Below, in pieces: positions 47,268-58,500 of a stretch of DNA of 64,000 bases. Position numbers and translations under genes: made by a program. Within the stretch, counting starts at the first letter, position 1. The number at the start of each line of letters is the position of its first letter. The notes beneath the pieces are model-generated. The model saw only the letters and a program-made list of their open reading frames with translations. It was not told where the DNA came from and ran no database searches. This DNA comes from Bradysia coprophila (Eukaryota > Arthropoda > Insecta > Diptera > Sciaridae): contig NW_023503972.1 in assembly GCF_014529535.1 (NCBI RefSeq), forward strand, positions 2,480,001 to 2,544,000, given 5' to 3'.

Positions 47268-47479
47268 AACGAAATTGTTAATCGATCAAACACGAAGAAC
47301 ACGATTAACTGACCTTCAACGTTGTCTTCGAATGTTGTATTGCTGACAGGCGAAGTAAAATTTGGTCTAAAAATGTACGAAGTATATCTTCAGAATCTGT
47401 GGCACCTCCTCCTCCACCTTTCGCACCTCCTAATCAGTGACTAACCTTACGTTCGATTTTTCAAGATCACACAGTGAAC

Positions 47480-47780
47480 CACTTGTGTTCGTTTCTTTTG
47501 TTTATTTCAGATGAAATTAAATTTCAATTTCAAACTTAGGCACAGTTTGGTGAATCACTTGGCGTTATCGATATAATTTATAATAAACAGTGAAATGTCA
47601 TGTATAAATTAATATGCGAAGTACTTCTGCTTTTGTTTGTATATGCATTTTATGTCATTCAGGAGTGTTATCTCTCTTTCATTAACTTGAACGCAGTGTA
47701 AGTAAATGAGTGTATGCAATGACACTTCTGCTCAAAAGAGTCTTTCTTCTCTTTTCCTATTTAATTTTGTTTTGCGTAAT
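47480..47780. other. Non-coding stretch, nothing recognised
   Basis: AT-rich spacer upstream of the frame-broken secreted protein gene and before a MITE cluster. Confidence 0.4.
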
Positions 47781-47786
47781 ATAATG

Positions 47787-48058
47787 CTTAGTTTCCTCTT
47801 ATCAAAAAAATACTCCGTGTGAAAGCACGGCAGAGTAAAATAAACCAGGCAGGAGTGGTTCATTTTCAAATAAGGGACCTAATACACTGTATGAAAATGA
47901 ACTCAAATGAACACTGACATAAATTGAAAAATTTTATTCGCAAAAAATATAGGGCTACTAGATTATTCAGGTCCCTAGTCAAATCAGCGCTCTGCCTGGT
48001 TAACTTTACTCTGTCGTGGTGGAAGACAAAATTGAATTTTTTCAATTGGACACTTAAG
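47787..48058. mobile_element. MITE of the AGTACTC family interrupted by another MITE
   Basis: The left part (CTTAGTTTCCTCTTATCAAA, TACTCCGTGTGAAAG) and right part (GACAAAATTGAATTTTTTCA, GGACACTTAAG) match the uninterrupted copy at 51964-52104. Between them sits the element at 47826-48018. The right part lacks about 70 bp present in the other copy. Confidence 0.8.
47826..48018. mobile_element. Nested MITE with CACGGCAGAGTAAA ends, 193 bp
   Basis: CACGGCAGAGTAAA at the left pairs with TTTACTCTGTCGTG at the right. Further in, CCAGGCAG pairs with CTGCCTGG-like sequence. Flanks TGTGAAAG and GGTGGAAG could be a diverged 8-bp duplication. Related ends occur at 33640-33655 and in a 36-bp hairpin at 53132-53167. 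Confidence 0.8.
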
Positions 48059-48063
48059 TATGG

Positions 48064-48185
48064 TTGCCACTAAAAAAAAGTACTCCCTTTGAGAGCCGTG
48101 AGAGCAAGCTTTCAAGTACAAAGCAAAAATTGACAAAAATCGATTTTGTCTTTCTCACTGAGTACTTTTTTGGTAAGTGGAAATC
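48064..48185. mobile_element. Second AGTACTC-family MITE, 122 bp
   Basis: TTGCCACTAAAAAAAAGTAC and TCCCTTTGAGAG at the left pair with CTTTCTCACTGAGTAC and TTTTTTGGTAAGTGGAAA at the right. It lies directly beside the interrupted copy. Confidence 0.65.
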
Positions 48186-48189
48186 AAGC

Positions 48190-49900
48190 ATTAACTTGAG
48201 GAGGAAAAAATCAATCTATCTCTAGTGAAACACCAAATTTTTTAGGCCAATTTGTAGTAGGAAATTATTTCCAGGAAATACCTATTTGTTTACAGAGCGG
48301 AGAAATAGGAAGCTCAAATTCCGGGCGAATTGGATTTGTTTTCTCCCAGAGGTGAACAAGACTTTTTTATGTGTGCATCTCGTACGTGACTACCGTTTAT
48401 CTAACACGAATCGAAAACATCAATTCGCGATATTTTTTTTGAAAACATAATGTGACAGTTTAAATGAGACAATGTCATTCAACCTATAGTCAATTCTAGA
48501 GGAGAAAATAGGGTTAATCACACATGATGTTAACACGTTATTTTAGCCAGGGTGTAAGCAGTCACTTCGAAATTATTTTTGGAAAAATACGGAAAAAATT
48601 TAGAAAAATGTGAAAATACTTTCCGGTATAGATCTCTTCGTTTGGTGAAACTGATGACGGAAAGGTGAGGAATGGTGGGGAAAAGTGTGCAAACTAATTG
48701 AAACCAACTTCACAATTTCACATAGTAATGAATAAGTGAGTGCGTCCAATTCTTTGAAATGAATGTAAATGAACTAAAGACGGGGAATTCCCTTAGAAGC
48801 AAAGTTGGTTGTCATTAGTGTGCACCGTTTGCACACAAAACTGAACCGTCGATCGTCACGCCAGCGGTCATTTTAGTGATTTATTCATTCAATATTAGTG
48901 TGTTTTCCAGGTAAAATCAAAGTATATAAACACTGAAGGTAGCGCAGATCCGCAAAAACATGCGAATCCCTACTTTGAGGTGAATCAATTGTAAATATAT
49001 GTATATGTATATATGTATATGTCCAAAACGGAATTCTAGATTTTTAGAAATTTATTTGGATGCATTCCTCGACGATTTAAGTAAAGTCCAGGGTGCCGAA
49101 AGTTGACAAGCCGCAATTAACTTCAACGTGTTCTGGATCCGTATTTCTTGCTATTCCCTGAGGGACTGCGCTACCTTCAGTGTTTACATACTTTGGGTAA
49201 AATAAAGTTCGGAATATTGAATGGCAGTTTGACATTTGACGTTTTCATACAACGTCTTATAGATCTCTTCGGTTGACGACTGGCAGTGCGATCGCATGCC
49301 AAAAATTGTGTGTAGACTAAACACAGAAAACTTCGCAAAGAGTGAAATGTTTATGTTTGAAGTTAGGGAAAATAAAAGCGTTGAATTGCTCGAAAAAATG
49401 TCTAAAATTTGTTGCTGCATTTGCAGGAATTTAAATAATTTTCCGCTTTTGCGAGGTTGGCTATCATTAGTTTGCAAACCGCAGAGATCTATTGCTTATA
49501 CAACAGATTATTTATTACAGAAAATTTCAATTGCCATTCAGAGAGGGAACGTGGCATGCATTTTGGGAACATAAGGAGCAAATAGAGTAGATGATTTTTA
49601 TTTATTGTAAAATTTATTTTTTGAAAAGATCGATTTTTTACTGGCTGCACCACTGTGAGCAGTCTTTTTTTCGCTTGTCAATAAAGAAAATGACTTATAC
49701 TACCTTGCCCTGCAGTATTACCTTATAAACTTCCGCTACATGTTAAAAATTTTCAAATTGAACACATCATCTCAGTAAAAGTGAGCTGACTTTGACAGAT
49801 CGTATTGACAGACGATTCTCTTTCCATCATTCATATATTTATTTACTGAGAGTAGTGATAACAAAAACGTTTTGCATTGATCGGAATAAACTTTTACAAG
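48190..49900. other. Non-coding stretch upstream of CCDC174
   Basis: AT-rich, with a short TATATG microsatellite at 48994-49022. Frames at 49184-49574 on both strands overlap and show no domain. No promoter was confidently placed. Confidence 0.4.
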
Positions 49901-49922
49901 AATTTTTAACAACAGATGCATC

Positions 49923-51832
49923 ATGAACGATCCAAATAAACGAATCGACGTAAACTTGTCGTCGGTAAGTGAAATTTCACCGATTCGAAACTTTTAGACA
50001 TTCGAAAAATTTACGATAAACAAACAAATCCCCTTTGTTGTATTATAGTTGCTTAGTTTGAAGGCTGAACTACTGCGGAAACATGAAGAAGTCACCAAAG
50101 CAAAAAGCAGTCACATCGTCGATAATTTCGTGCCAAGAAGAGGTGACAAACATAAGGAAAGAAAAACGAAATCGAACGATTCAGCCACAACAACCACACA
50201 GAGACAGAACTCCGAATCGTACGAAGATACTGAAATGTTGAGCCGTTCGAAAAAGATTTTGGAAGCGAAAAGTAAATTTTACGATAAAATGACTAAAGCG
50301 GGCGGATCATTGAATTCGGATGAAAACTGTCTGGTGATGTTCAATCAGAAGAAGCAAAGTGGCGTTCCCAATGCTAGGTATGAATCGAGTAGTTCAAGTA
50401 GTTCGGATGATTCGGATACTGAATCGCACGACAAAGAAGAACCGGGCGAATGGGTGGAGTACACGGATTGCCTTGGTCGGACCAGAAAGTGCTTGAAGGA
50501 GGACGTAGAGTTTTTCAAAAAGAAAGACGGCGAGCTAGCAGAAACCGTTGCAGAACGGAATAAGGCCAACGGTGTTGATGTTAAGGTAACAGAACTTCAT
50601 TTTGTCCTGCAATAACGTGAAACGAAATTTTCTTTTCAATTTTCAGGCAGAGCCGCCGAAATGGTTCATCGATACAAAAGGTGATTTTAAGCTGCCGATG
50701 CAACTAAACGACACCGGTTCAAAAGACGACGACACAATGAGCATGCTATCGAAATCATCGAAAATCGACGAGATTCGTCAAAACTGGGAGAAACAAGAAG
50801 CCGAAAATTTAACGAAAGACTCTGTGCACTATCAGGGTGTTCTGTTCGATGAGGCTCGTACGCATGGCGTCGGCTACTATGCATTTTCTACGGACGAAAC
50901 TGAACGAGCGAGCCAGCAAAAAGAATTGGAGGCGACTCGTTTGAAAACGTTGGCCTCACAAAAGGAAAGGGAGAATCAACGGATGTCGAGAGAGAAAATT
51001 ATCGCTGAAAGAGTAAAGGCTGCCAAGAATCGACAGAGAGCTCGATTGGGTTTGCCTCCTTTGGAAGGTAAGTTTGGCTTGACGAAGCGATTGTATTTGG
51101 CTTTGTAGGATCAACCGTAACACTCACATTTTCTTTGCAGAGAATCCCGAACCTACTGAACAGGAATTAGTCGATAAAGAAGCCGAAGAAAAGCGGAAAC
51201 GGAAAGAAGAAAAAGCGAAGCGAAAGAAGGAACAAGAGGAAAAGCTTAAAGACACCGAACGCAAGAAGCACATACGGCCTTGGGACAAAGACAAGAGCGG
51301 CGTTCGTAAAGGTCATCCCAGTGACGACGAATCGGACGATGACGATGACGAAGAATGGGCGTACAAACCAGAAAGAGAACCAATGTCGCAAGAACAATGG
51401 AACGAACAGCAACGTTCCAAACGAAACATGGAATTTGCACCGATGCCTGGAACTGAAGCGGCTACCAGACATTCAAATCCATTCAATCCACCCAGTTACA
51501 CGGCGACTGCGTTCGAAGAATGCGAAAACAAAACGCTAAATTTCACGACGAAAAAACGGAAACCGTTCGTGGTTCGGCCGGTTGACGAGCCATCATCGGC
51601 TGGCGCACCGATTAACAGTGAATTGATTGACAATTACATTGCGAGCAGACGAGGTGCAGAGATTGCACCACCTGCTAATTTGGACGATTCGGGGACGTTT
51701 ACAAAGAAGCCGAAACGGAATGAGCCGAGCATCGAATCGTCAATTGAAGCGGGACTGAAGTTTTTGCGAGAACAGTCTGACAAGGGAACGCTGAGCACGA
51801 AAATGAAGTGGACGTCCAATGCCGATTACTAA
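49923..51832 (+). CDS. CCDC174: Coiled-coil domain-containing protein 174 orthologue
   Basis: Four exons (49923-49964, 50049-50585, 50647-51067, 51141-51832) join in frame through GT-AG introns of 84, 61 and 73 bp. They encode 563 residues, longer than the human protein (about 467). Landmarks are the N-terminal LSSLLSLKAELLRKHEEVTK, a KKILEAKSKFYDKMTKAG segment with SDENCLVMFNQKK after it, the signature GEWVEYTDCLGRTRKCLKED, and a long basic/acidic coiled coil (about residues 300-370). The C-terminus has IEAGLKFLREQSDKGTLSTK. CCDC174 is a nuclear protein linked to spliceosome/exon-junction factors and is highly charged throughout. AATAAA follows at 51851. The start codon was chosen because it opens directly into the conserved N-terminus. 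Confidence 0.9.
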
Positions 51833-51850
51833 TGTGTGGTCGTTTCGAAT

Positions 51851-51856
51851 AATAAA
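51851..51856 (+). terminator. CCDC174 polyadenylation signal
   Basis: AATAAA 19 bases after the stop codon. The short 3' UTR is typical of a compact housekeeping gene. Confidence 0.45.
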
Positions 51857-51963
51857 AATTTTTTGTACAAATGAAGGGAAGCGTTGAACTCATTCCTTTA
51901 AGACTCAAATTCGGATGTCACAAATGCAAGTAAGCTAAGTGACTGGGAAGAATGTACATAATG

Positions 51964-52104
51964 CTTAGTTTCCTCTTACCAAAAAAGTACTCCGTGTGAA
52001 AGACAAAATTGAATTTTTTCAATTATTTCTTTGTTTATTTGACAGCTCGCTCTCTCACGGCTCTCTCACGGAGTACTTTTTGTTGAGTTGAGTGGACACT
52101 TAAG
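51964..52104. mobile_element. AGTACTC-family MITE, uninterrupted copy, 141 bp
   Basis: CTTAGTTTCCTCTTACCAAA with AAAGTACTCCGTG at the left pairs with CACGGAGTACTTTTTGTTGA and GTGGACACTTAAG at the right. It serves as the empty-site reference for the copy at 47787-48058. Confidence 0.75.
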
Positions 52105-52216
52105 ACCTGAATTGTTTTGAATCCGAAGGTTAGATTATAATACATCGCAGGTTATCCGAACGGCCAATGATTCTTTTAAGAATCTTAGGTAAAACCATCA
52201 AATGTAACTGTCACAT

Positions 52217-52477
52217 CCTAAGAGTAATTATACTTAGAGAGGAAATTTCGAACAAAATTACGTAAAATATGTGGTCCCAACATAAAATACGAAATGTTTA
52301 TTGGTATGTGTGTTTGCCCTCTTAATTAAGAGGGCAAATTGAAATATCAATAGCGAAAAAACGTCAAAGCATACATGTGTTGGTGTAAAATTATACGAAA
52401 TGTGTATCTCATACAAACTGATGTTGGGACCACATTTCGTCGTACAAATTTCCTCTCTAGGTATAATTACTCTAAGG
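52217..52477. mobile_element. Non-autonomous DNA element, 261 bp, with 6-bp target duplication
   Basis: TCACAT flanks both ends (52211-52216 and 52478-52483). The terminal inverted repeats of about 33 bp begin CCTAAGAGTAATTATACTTA and end TAATTACTCTAAGG. Inner words GTGGTCCCAACA and TGTTGGGACCAC also pair. The middle carries a perfect palindrome, GCCCTCTTAATTAAGAGGGC. Superfamily unknown. Confidence 0.88.
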
Positions 52478-53131
52478 TCACATCATCATCATGACCTATT
52501 CAAATTTTCTAGTTTTTTTTTGGGGAATAAGTTACGTAATTGGACTGAAAGTGGAACGTCATCGCTCGTTTTTTAAGGTTTTGGCACAAAAAGGCTTAGA
52601 AATAGTAGATTCTTGTTGGGACATTTTTGTTGTGATTAGTTGGATTATGATCCTTGCCTTCGGCGAAAGCAGTAACGGTTATTATTACAAAACTACTGAT
52701 GAAATGTTAGCAAGTTCACTTATTTTATTCGTGTGAAGTTTGTTGATCCAGAGTTGAAGCCTAACGTAAAAGTTCAATACACAAATTGGCGTGCTTCGGC
52801 CCAACAAAGCTCAACTTTTTAACCCTATAGATAAAAAATGATTTTTTTAACACGATACGTCTGGCATCACTAAATTGCTCAGATTTTGCCTCGTCAAAAA
52901 AGATCGAATTATATGCGTTGAAATGTCAAAAAGAACGAGTTCAATAGGCCCGTTCCAAGGTCATCAAGGCCTATGTTCCCTTGTACGGTAAAAATGATTT
53001 TTGACAAACTGAAAACGAACGAGAGCATCCACATAGCCATAACCTCAACGTTTTAACGAACAATTTGTCAACAAACATGTTTTGGTTATGACGCTTTGAC
53101 AGTTCAAATAAGCTTGGAACCCTTGGAACAG

Positions 53132-53167
53132 ACGACGGCAGAGCAAAAGAAACTTTACTCTGTCGTG
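53132..53167. repeat. 36-bp hairpin related to the CACGGCAGAG MITE ends
   Basis: CGACGGCAGAG pairs with CTCTGTCGTG around AAAGAAACTTTA. It resembles the two termini of the 47826-48018 element brought together, as if the whole interior had been deleted. Confidence 0.5.
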
Positions 53168-53302
53168 AACAGACCTATTGTCAGATTTCATCCAAAGAGA
53201 CACTCACGAAGGCGGTTGCCATATTGTGTGAATCAACTTGAATTCGTCATAAAAACTTTAACAAACCTAGTTGGCGCATGTCCTTGAATTTAGCACAAGA
53301 TT

Positions 53303-53453
53303 AAAAACACAAGATAAGTAAATATCTTGATATATCAAGATTTGATGACACGAATCTTGATATATCAAGATTTGATGACACGAATCTTGATATATCAAGA
53401 TTCGTGTCACCAAATCTTGATATATCAAGATATTTACTAATCTTGTGTTTTTT
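53303..53453. mobile_element. Hairpin element built from repeated CTTGATATATCAAG palindromes
   Basis: The ends AACACAAGAT and ATCTTGTGTT, with (A)AGTAAATAT and ATATTTACT, are inverted. Between them the 14-bp perfect palindrome CTTGATATATCAAG occurs four times at 30-bp spacing, with TTGATGACACGAA linkers turning to TTCGTGTCACCAA in the other arm. It ends directly before the target duplication of the next element. Confidence 0.75.
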
Positions 53454-53464
53454 GTATGATTGGA

Positions 53465-54805
53465 CAGGCCTCTCACACCTCCTTATTTCCTTGATTTTCC
53501 TTATTTTTATGAAAACCTCCTTATTCCTCCTTATTTTGATAAAAAATCCTTATTTTCCTTATTTTTCGCAAATTTTACTGACAGAAAATCAAAAATTAAT
53601 TTAAAAAAAAATCGCTGCGCGGCAAATATTGATTTTAAAATTACTTTTATTATTTAACACAAAGAACTCTAATAGAAAAGTGAAGTGGTGGCGCATTGTC
53701 ATTCCAATATGATTGATTTACTGGACTTACCATGTTTTTTTCTCGAGTATCACTTATAAGACAAAGGTTTTTAAAATGGAATGGAATGACTCATTTATGC
53801 GCCTTTCAATTCTAAAAGATACTGTTTCACATTTTTTTTAAGTTTCTTATTTTCGGACTTATAGAGGCCAAGCCAAAGTAAATGGCATTCCTTCAAAAAG
53901 GGGTTGCAAAAATGTTTTTTTTTCTCGATATAATTAAAGCAAGAGACACAAGAGACAAGAATGTTAGGAACTTATATTCGAAAATAAGGTCGATCTTCAA
54001 TCGAAATTGGAGGCTTGCAATAAAAGAGTTCTGCGAAACTTACCCATAACAAAAAAAGTGGACAATCGCATCATATGGAAATAAAACCCCATGACTCTTT
54101 GTTTTATTGCAAGCTTAGTAGCATAGTGCCTACTGAATTTTCCATTACAATAAGTGACCCAAGTAAGCTTTCAGCAGGATTTCTTAGATAAAAATCCGAT
54201 GAAAGTATTCTGAAAAGATCCCATCACAAGGTGTCGGACAAAATATATATAAAAAAAATTGTGCACCCCCGTGAATTTCACGGCGTGAAACAGTTCGAAC
54301 CTAAGGCCTCTGCTAATCAAATTGGTATGTGCAAATATTGATTGCAATCTTTAGTCTATAGACTACTAAACTTTCGAACGATACCATACACACCCTATTT
54401 GGTTCGATAAATATCAATTTTCGTTGCCCGAAGTCGAGTAAACTCGGTACACTTCAAAAAACATTAAAAACCGATTTTTTACTTTTCGAACAGACACAGT
54501 CAATACCCTCTCTTTGGAATTTACATTTAGATTACAACGTAGTCAGTCAAAATGTAGAATACAAAGAAATAAGGTGTGAATTTGACACAGAGAGCTGAGA
54601 GTTTGCTTGCTAGAGAGAGTATTGTTACAGTTCATGACAAATTCGTTAAATTTGTAAAATAGCAAAAAATTTAAGTTAAAAAATTTGTATTTTTCTCCTT
54701 ATTTTTCCTTAATTTCAATTAACAATTTCCTTATTTCTCCTTATTTTTGAGCTGAAACCTCCTTAATTCCTTAATAAGGAGTCCGGAATTAGAGTGAGAG
54801 GCCTG
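53465..54805. mobile_element. Non-autonomous DNA transposon, 1341 bp, with 9-bp target duplication
   Basis: ATGATTGGA is duplicated at 53456-53464 and 54806-54814. The termini are perfect 12-bp inverted repeats, CAGGCCTCTCAC and GTGAGAGGCCTG. Both subterminal regions carry clusters of CTCCTTATTT in the same orientation (53475-53560 and 54695-54780). No transposase frame is visible. The CAGG end resembles hAT elements, though these usually duplicate 8 bp; a chance ninth match is possible. Confidence 0.92.
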
Positions 54806-54814
54806 ATGATTGGA

Positions 54815-55510
54815 ACGAAAGAGCACAAATTATGAGCGAATGACTAGAAAATGTGGTCGAATGGATGAAAATATGAGCGAATGAATGGAATATACCAAAT
54901 AAATGGAGCGAACGACGGGAAAATATGAGCGAATGGCGTTCGCATGTGAATGGTTGGACCGGATTTTCCGTTGTTGTTGTCGGGAAATATTCTGAGCATT
55001 CCAATGTATGATCGAGTTTTCGTTAGGAAGAAAATCAAATTCAAAGTGATCGAAGGATCATAGAAAAATAAGTGTAAAAAGAAAGGAAAATAAAATCAGT
55101 TTTGAACAAGAAGTTCAGGGGACAGAATGAATCAGATTTTAATTAAATTAATTGGAGAAGTAGTAGCACATTCGACATTAATTATGACATGGTAATGTAC
55201 GGCACGAAATTCCTGGCAGTCGGTTCAAAACATTTCGCTGCATTTATATGTCGGTAATGATGGTAATGATCTGAAAGACCGGTATCACCGGTATCACACA
55301 GTTTGTATATGAAATTTCAACCTAACAAAAACAAACAAAAATTCTTCTAGTAGTTACCAATAAAATTGCGTTCGAAGTGTCACACAGCCATTTTTTCGAG
55401 TTGAAATTTGCTGAAACAGCTAACGCTCATTGAAATTTATTTGAAAATTTAACCAGTTAGTTGAAACGTTTGAATAAAAGTGATAAAAATAAGTTAAATT
55501 GTTCGTTTAG
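54815..55510. other. Spacer upstream of Nup358 with a degenerate GAGCGAATG repeat
   Basis: 54830-54950 contains four or five irregularly spaced copies of (A/T)TATGAGCGAATG(A/G). The remainder to the Nup358 start shows no TATA box or initiator I would trust. Confidence 0.4.
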
Positions 55511-55516
55511 AGGAAG

Positions 55517-58500
55517 ATGAGCTTGTTTAGGACAAAGAAGGAACTCGATAAACATGTGCGTACAACACTTGCGAAATTACGCACAGACAATGAGGTACGT
55601 GAAAACGAACGAATTCCATTTTTTTTTATTTAATTTCCATTCGAATCGGTAATCCTGTCGAAGCGTCCCTAATACAAAAAAAGATTTGCCCACATCGTAG
55701 CGTTCGTTCGCCCCAAATTAGTTTTTCTTATTTCGAGAATCGTCCTTGAAATTTCATATCGCTTGCACAATAAAAACAGTTTCAATTCGATGTCAATGCG
55801 ATATTATATGTCGTTATGCATGTCACCAGCGACAGAGAGAGATGGATGACCGGGTTTGTTGCGCTTTTAGCCGGCTTTTTGAAATTTCTATCATTCCATT
55901 AACAAAAGCATCGAAATTGATTGCGCAATGTCTCGCAAATTATTCGAGGTCATATTTGCCGAAGACAATGGGGTTGGGGATGGGGCGTCAATGGCTTACG
56001 GATTATACATTTATTGTCACTCATTTAATGTGACGCAGAGCTGAAAATGCGACAATAAATGCATCATCAATTGCACTACGAGATTTTATTGACTTGATTC
56101 ATTATTTGGTGAGAAATAATGTTTCGGAGAAATATGGATTCCACCAAATTTCCTAAAGTTTTGAAATTGTAGACCGTTCGGAGACGTAAAAGTTTTGTCC
56201 CTAGTTTGATCCCAAGCGTTTCGTACAATTTTTACTACATAAGTCGACACTATGAAGTGACACTCGATAGAAGCAGCTGGTTTTTTGAGTGAGAATTCAA
56301 TACATTTTCTCTTGACCAAATTCAAATTCATTAGTTGGAACGGAAAAACCATTTTTTGCGTAATTCGAAATACATGTTGAAACTCCAAGCTACTAGACCC
56401 TTTAGAGAGTGACATGACGTATGGGCGACGTATAGTGTAAAAAATGACATTAGAATTCTGTCAATGAATCATAAAACTTACTGACATATTTCTGGCCAAG
56501 ACATTCTTTAAATCGATCTACATTTTTGTCCATTTGGCCAAAAATGAGCCATGGTGAAAAATCGATTTAAAGAATGTCTTGGCCAGAAATATGTCACTAA
56601 GTTTTATGATTCTTCGACACTATACGTCGATCATACGTCGCTCTCTAAATGGTCAGTTAGTCTATTTTGCATATAACTAAGAACTCATTGAAAGTGTTCG
56701 ATGAAACCAGTTTCTCTTGACAATATAATCACGATACCGTTGCTGAGGAGAGGTGAAAATCATTAGGACATCCGACCCATCCTGAATGGTGTTGAAATTC
56801 TTTAGTAGCCGATACAGAACGTCGACTCGTTTCAAGATTTTCTGTTTTTGAAACCGTTTCAGAGACAGGAATAGCTAGGCATACAGCAATTATGTACGTA
56901 CCAACGAGCAAATTGAACAAGTACAAAACCTGGGCCCTGTATAGTGAAATTTTGGGAAATTCAGTTTCAGATGCCTGTATGTTCCTCTCTCTAGTAGCAA
57001 ATTTGACATGTAACATCCAATCACATCAAACTGAAATTGTGAAAACATTTCTCTCTGGTCCACAGAAATGTCTACGTGGAGTTACCATCAGCCGACTGTA
57101 CTACAAACTCGGTGAATTTAGCAGCGCCCTACAATATGTGTCCTCCTATTTGCAAGTGAAAAATGACTCCGCCCAGGCGTATCGATTGCAGGGGGAATGC
57201 TACGAAAAACTAAACAAAATTGACAAAGCACTGAAGGCCTACCAGCAATCGTTGTAAGTTGAAACGGAAAAAAACCATTTTTTGCGCAATTTTTTTCAAA
57301 TTATTTATCAAGAGACCCAATCTTTGTAGGAACTTGGAGCCGAAGCAGTTCGACCTGCTGAAACAAATTTGTAAGCTGATACTGGCCAACGAAGACATTT
57401 TATCGTCTGGCCAGGCGCAATTTTGGTGTGATTTTGCCACCTCCCAAAACTGTCAGGACGAGTCGGTGCTGAATTTAAGGTTGAAAGTGATGAACCGAAA
57501 CAACGTCGATCCGAAACAGGTTCAAGACGTTATTTTGGGCGAAATAATGGCACGTCCAACGGATGTATCGTTGCGCATACGTTTGGTGAATCATTACTTG
57601 GACCAAAATCGAGTGCCCGATGCATTCCGATACACCTACGACATTGAGATGAAGCAAAACGAATTCTTTGCGCAGTCGATCGATTGGTACAACACCATTT
57701 CGTCCGTACTGGCCAAGTGTAACACCGAGCAGAAGACCAAGTGGCCATTTTGGTTGCTATCGATTATGGCATTGGAGCGACAATGTTTCTTGAAGTTGTG
57801 TGCGGCAGAGATTATGAAGCAGCAGCAAATCTTAAATCTAACTGAATGTGCCAATTTGTTGTTCGAATTCGATCAGACGTTGTCAGCAGCATCGTCAATC
57901 GTTTTGACTCTGTGTTCGGAACGTGAACTGGCCGCTCAATTTCTACATCATTACCGTGGTCAATTGTGCTTACATGCAGCTACGTTTCTATTTAAACGAG
58001 ACCGTATGCAACAGTCACAGAACCGTGATTCGACCATAAATGCATTGGCGCTTCTCCTGGTGGCGTACAACTGTGGAATAGCTAGCAACGATGAGCCCTG
58101 GCTGCGGAATAGCAACGAATCCACTAGACACTTGATTCGACTGTGGAGCCAAGAGGGTGCTTTCCGGTGCTCACAAGCCGGTAGGACGTTATTGTCGTGC
58201 ATTGATGATGACAAGCAAAACAACTCCGTTATGGCAAACATTCGCAAAATCTGCACCGATTGGACTACATCAGAAGAATTGGTCAATCAATTGAGACGAG
58301 TTAGTTGCAGCAGCGATTGGCGTAAAAATCTGTTCCGAATGCTGTTCAACAATCGGGATCATGCGGGCAAATCAACATCGTCACACTTACTGAAATGCAC
58401 CGAGATGGACGACCTCAACTACGAATTACCAAAAGTTGGCGATCTGGACACGTACGAGGAATGCGCTCAATGGTTGCGTCCGTCGTCATTAGCCCAAATG

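Noticed and set aside
52491..52736. Plus-strand frame of 81 codons with hydrophobic segments
   Set aside because: It sits at the edge of a TSD-bounded element, is AT-driven, and has no splice or promoter support.
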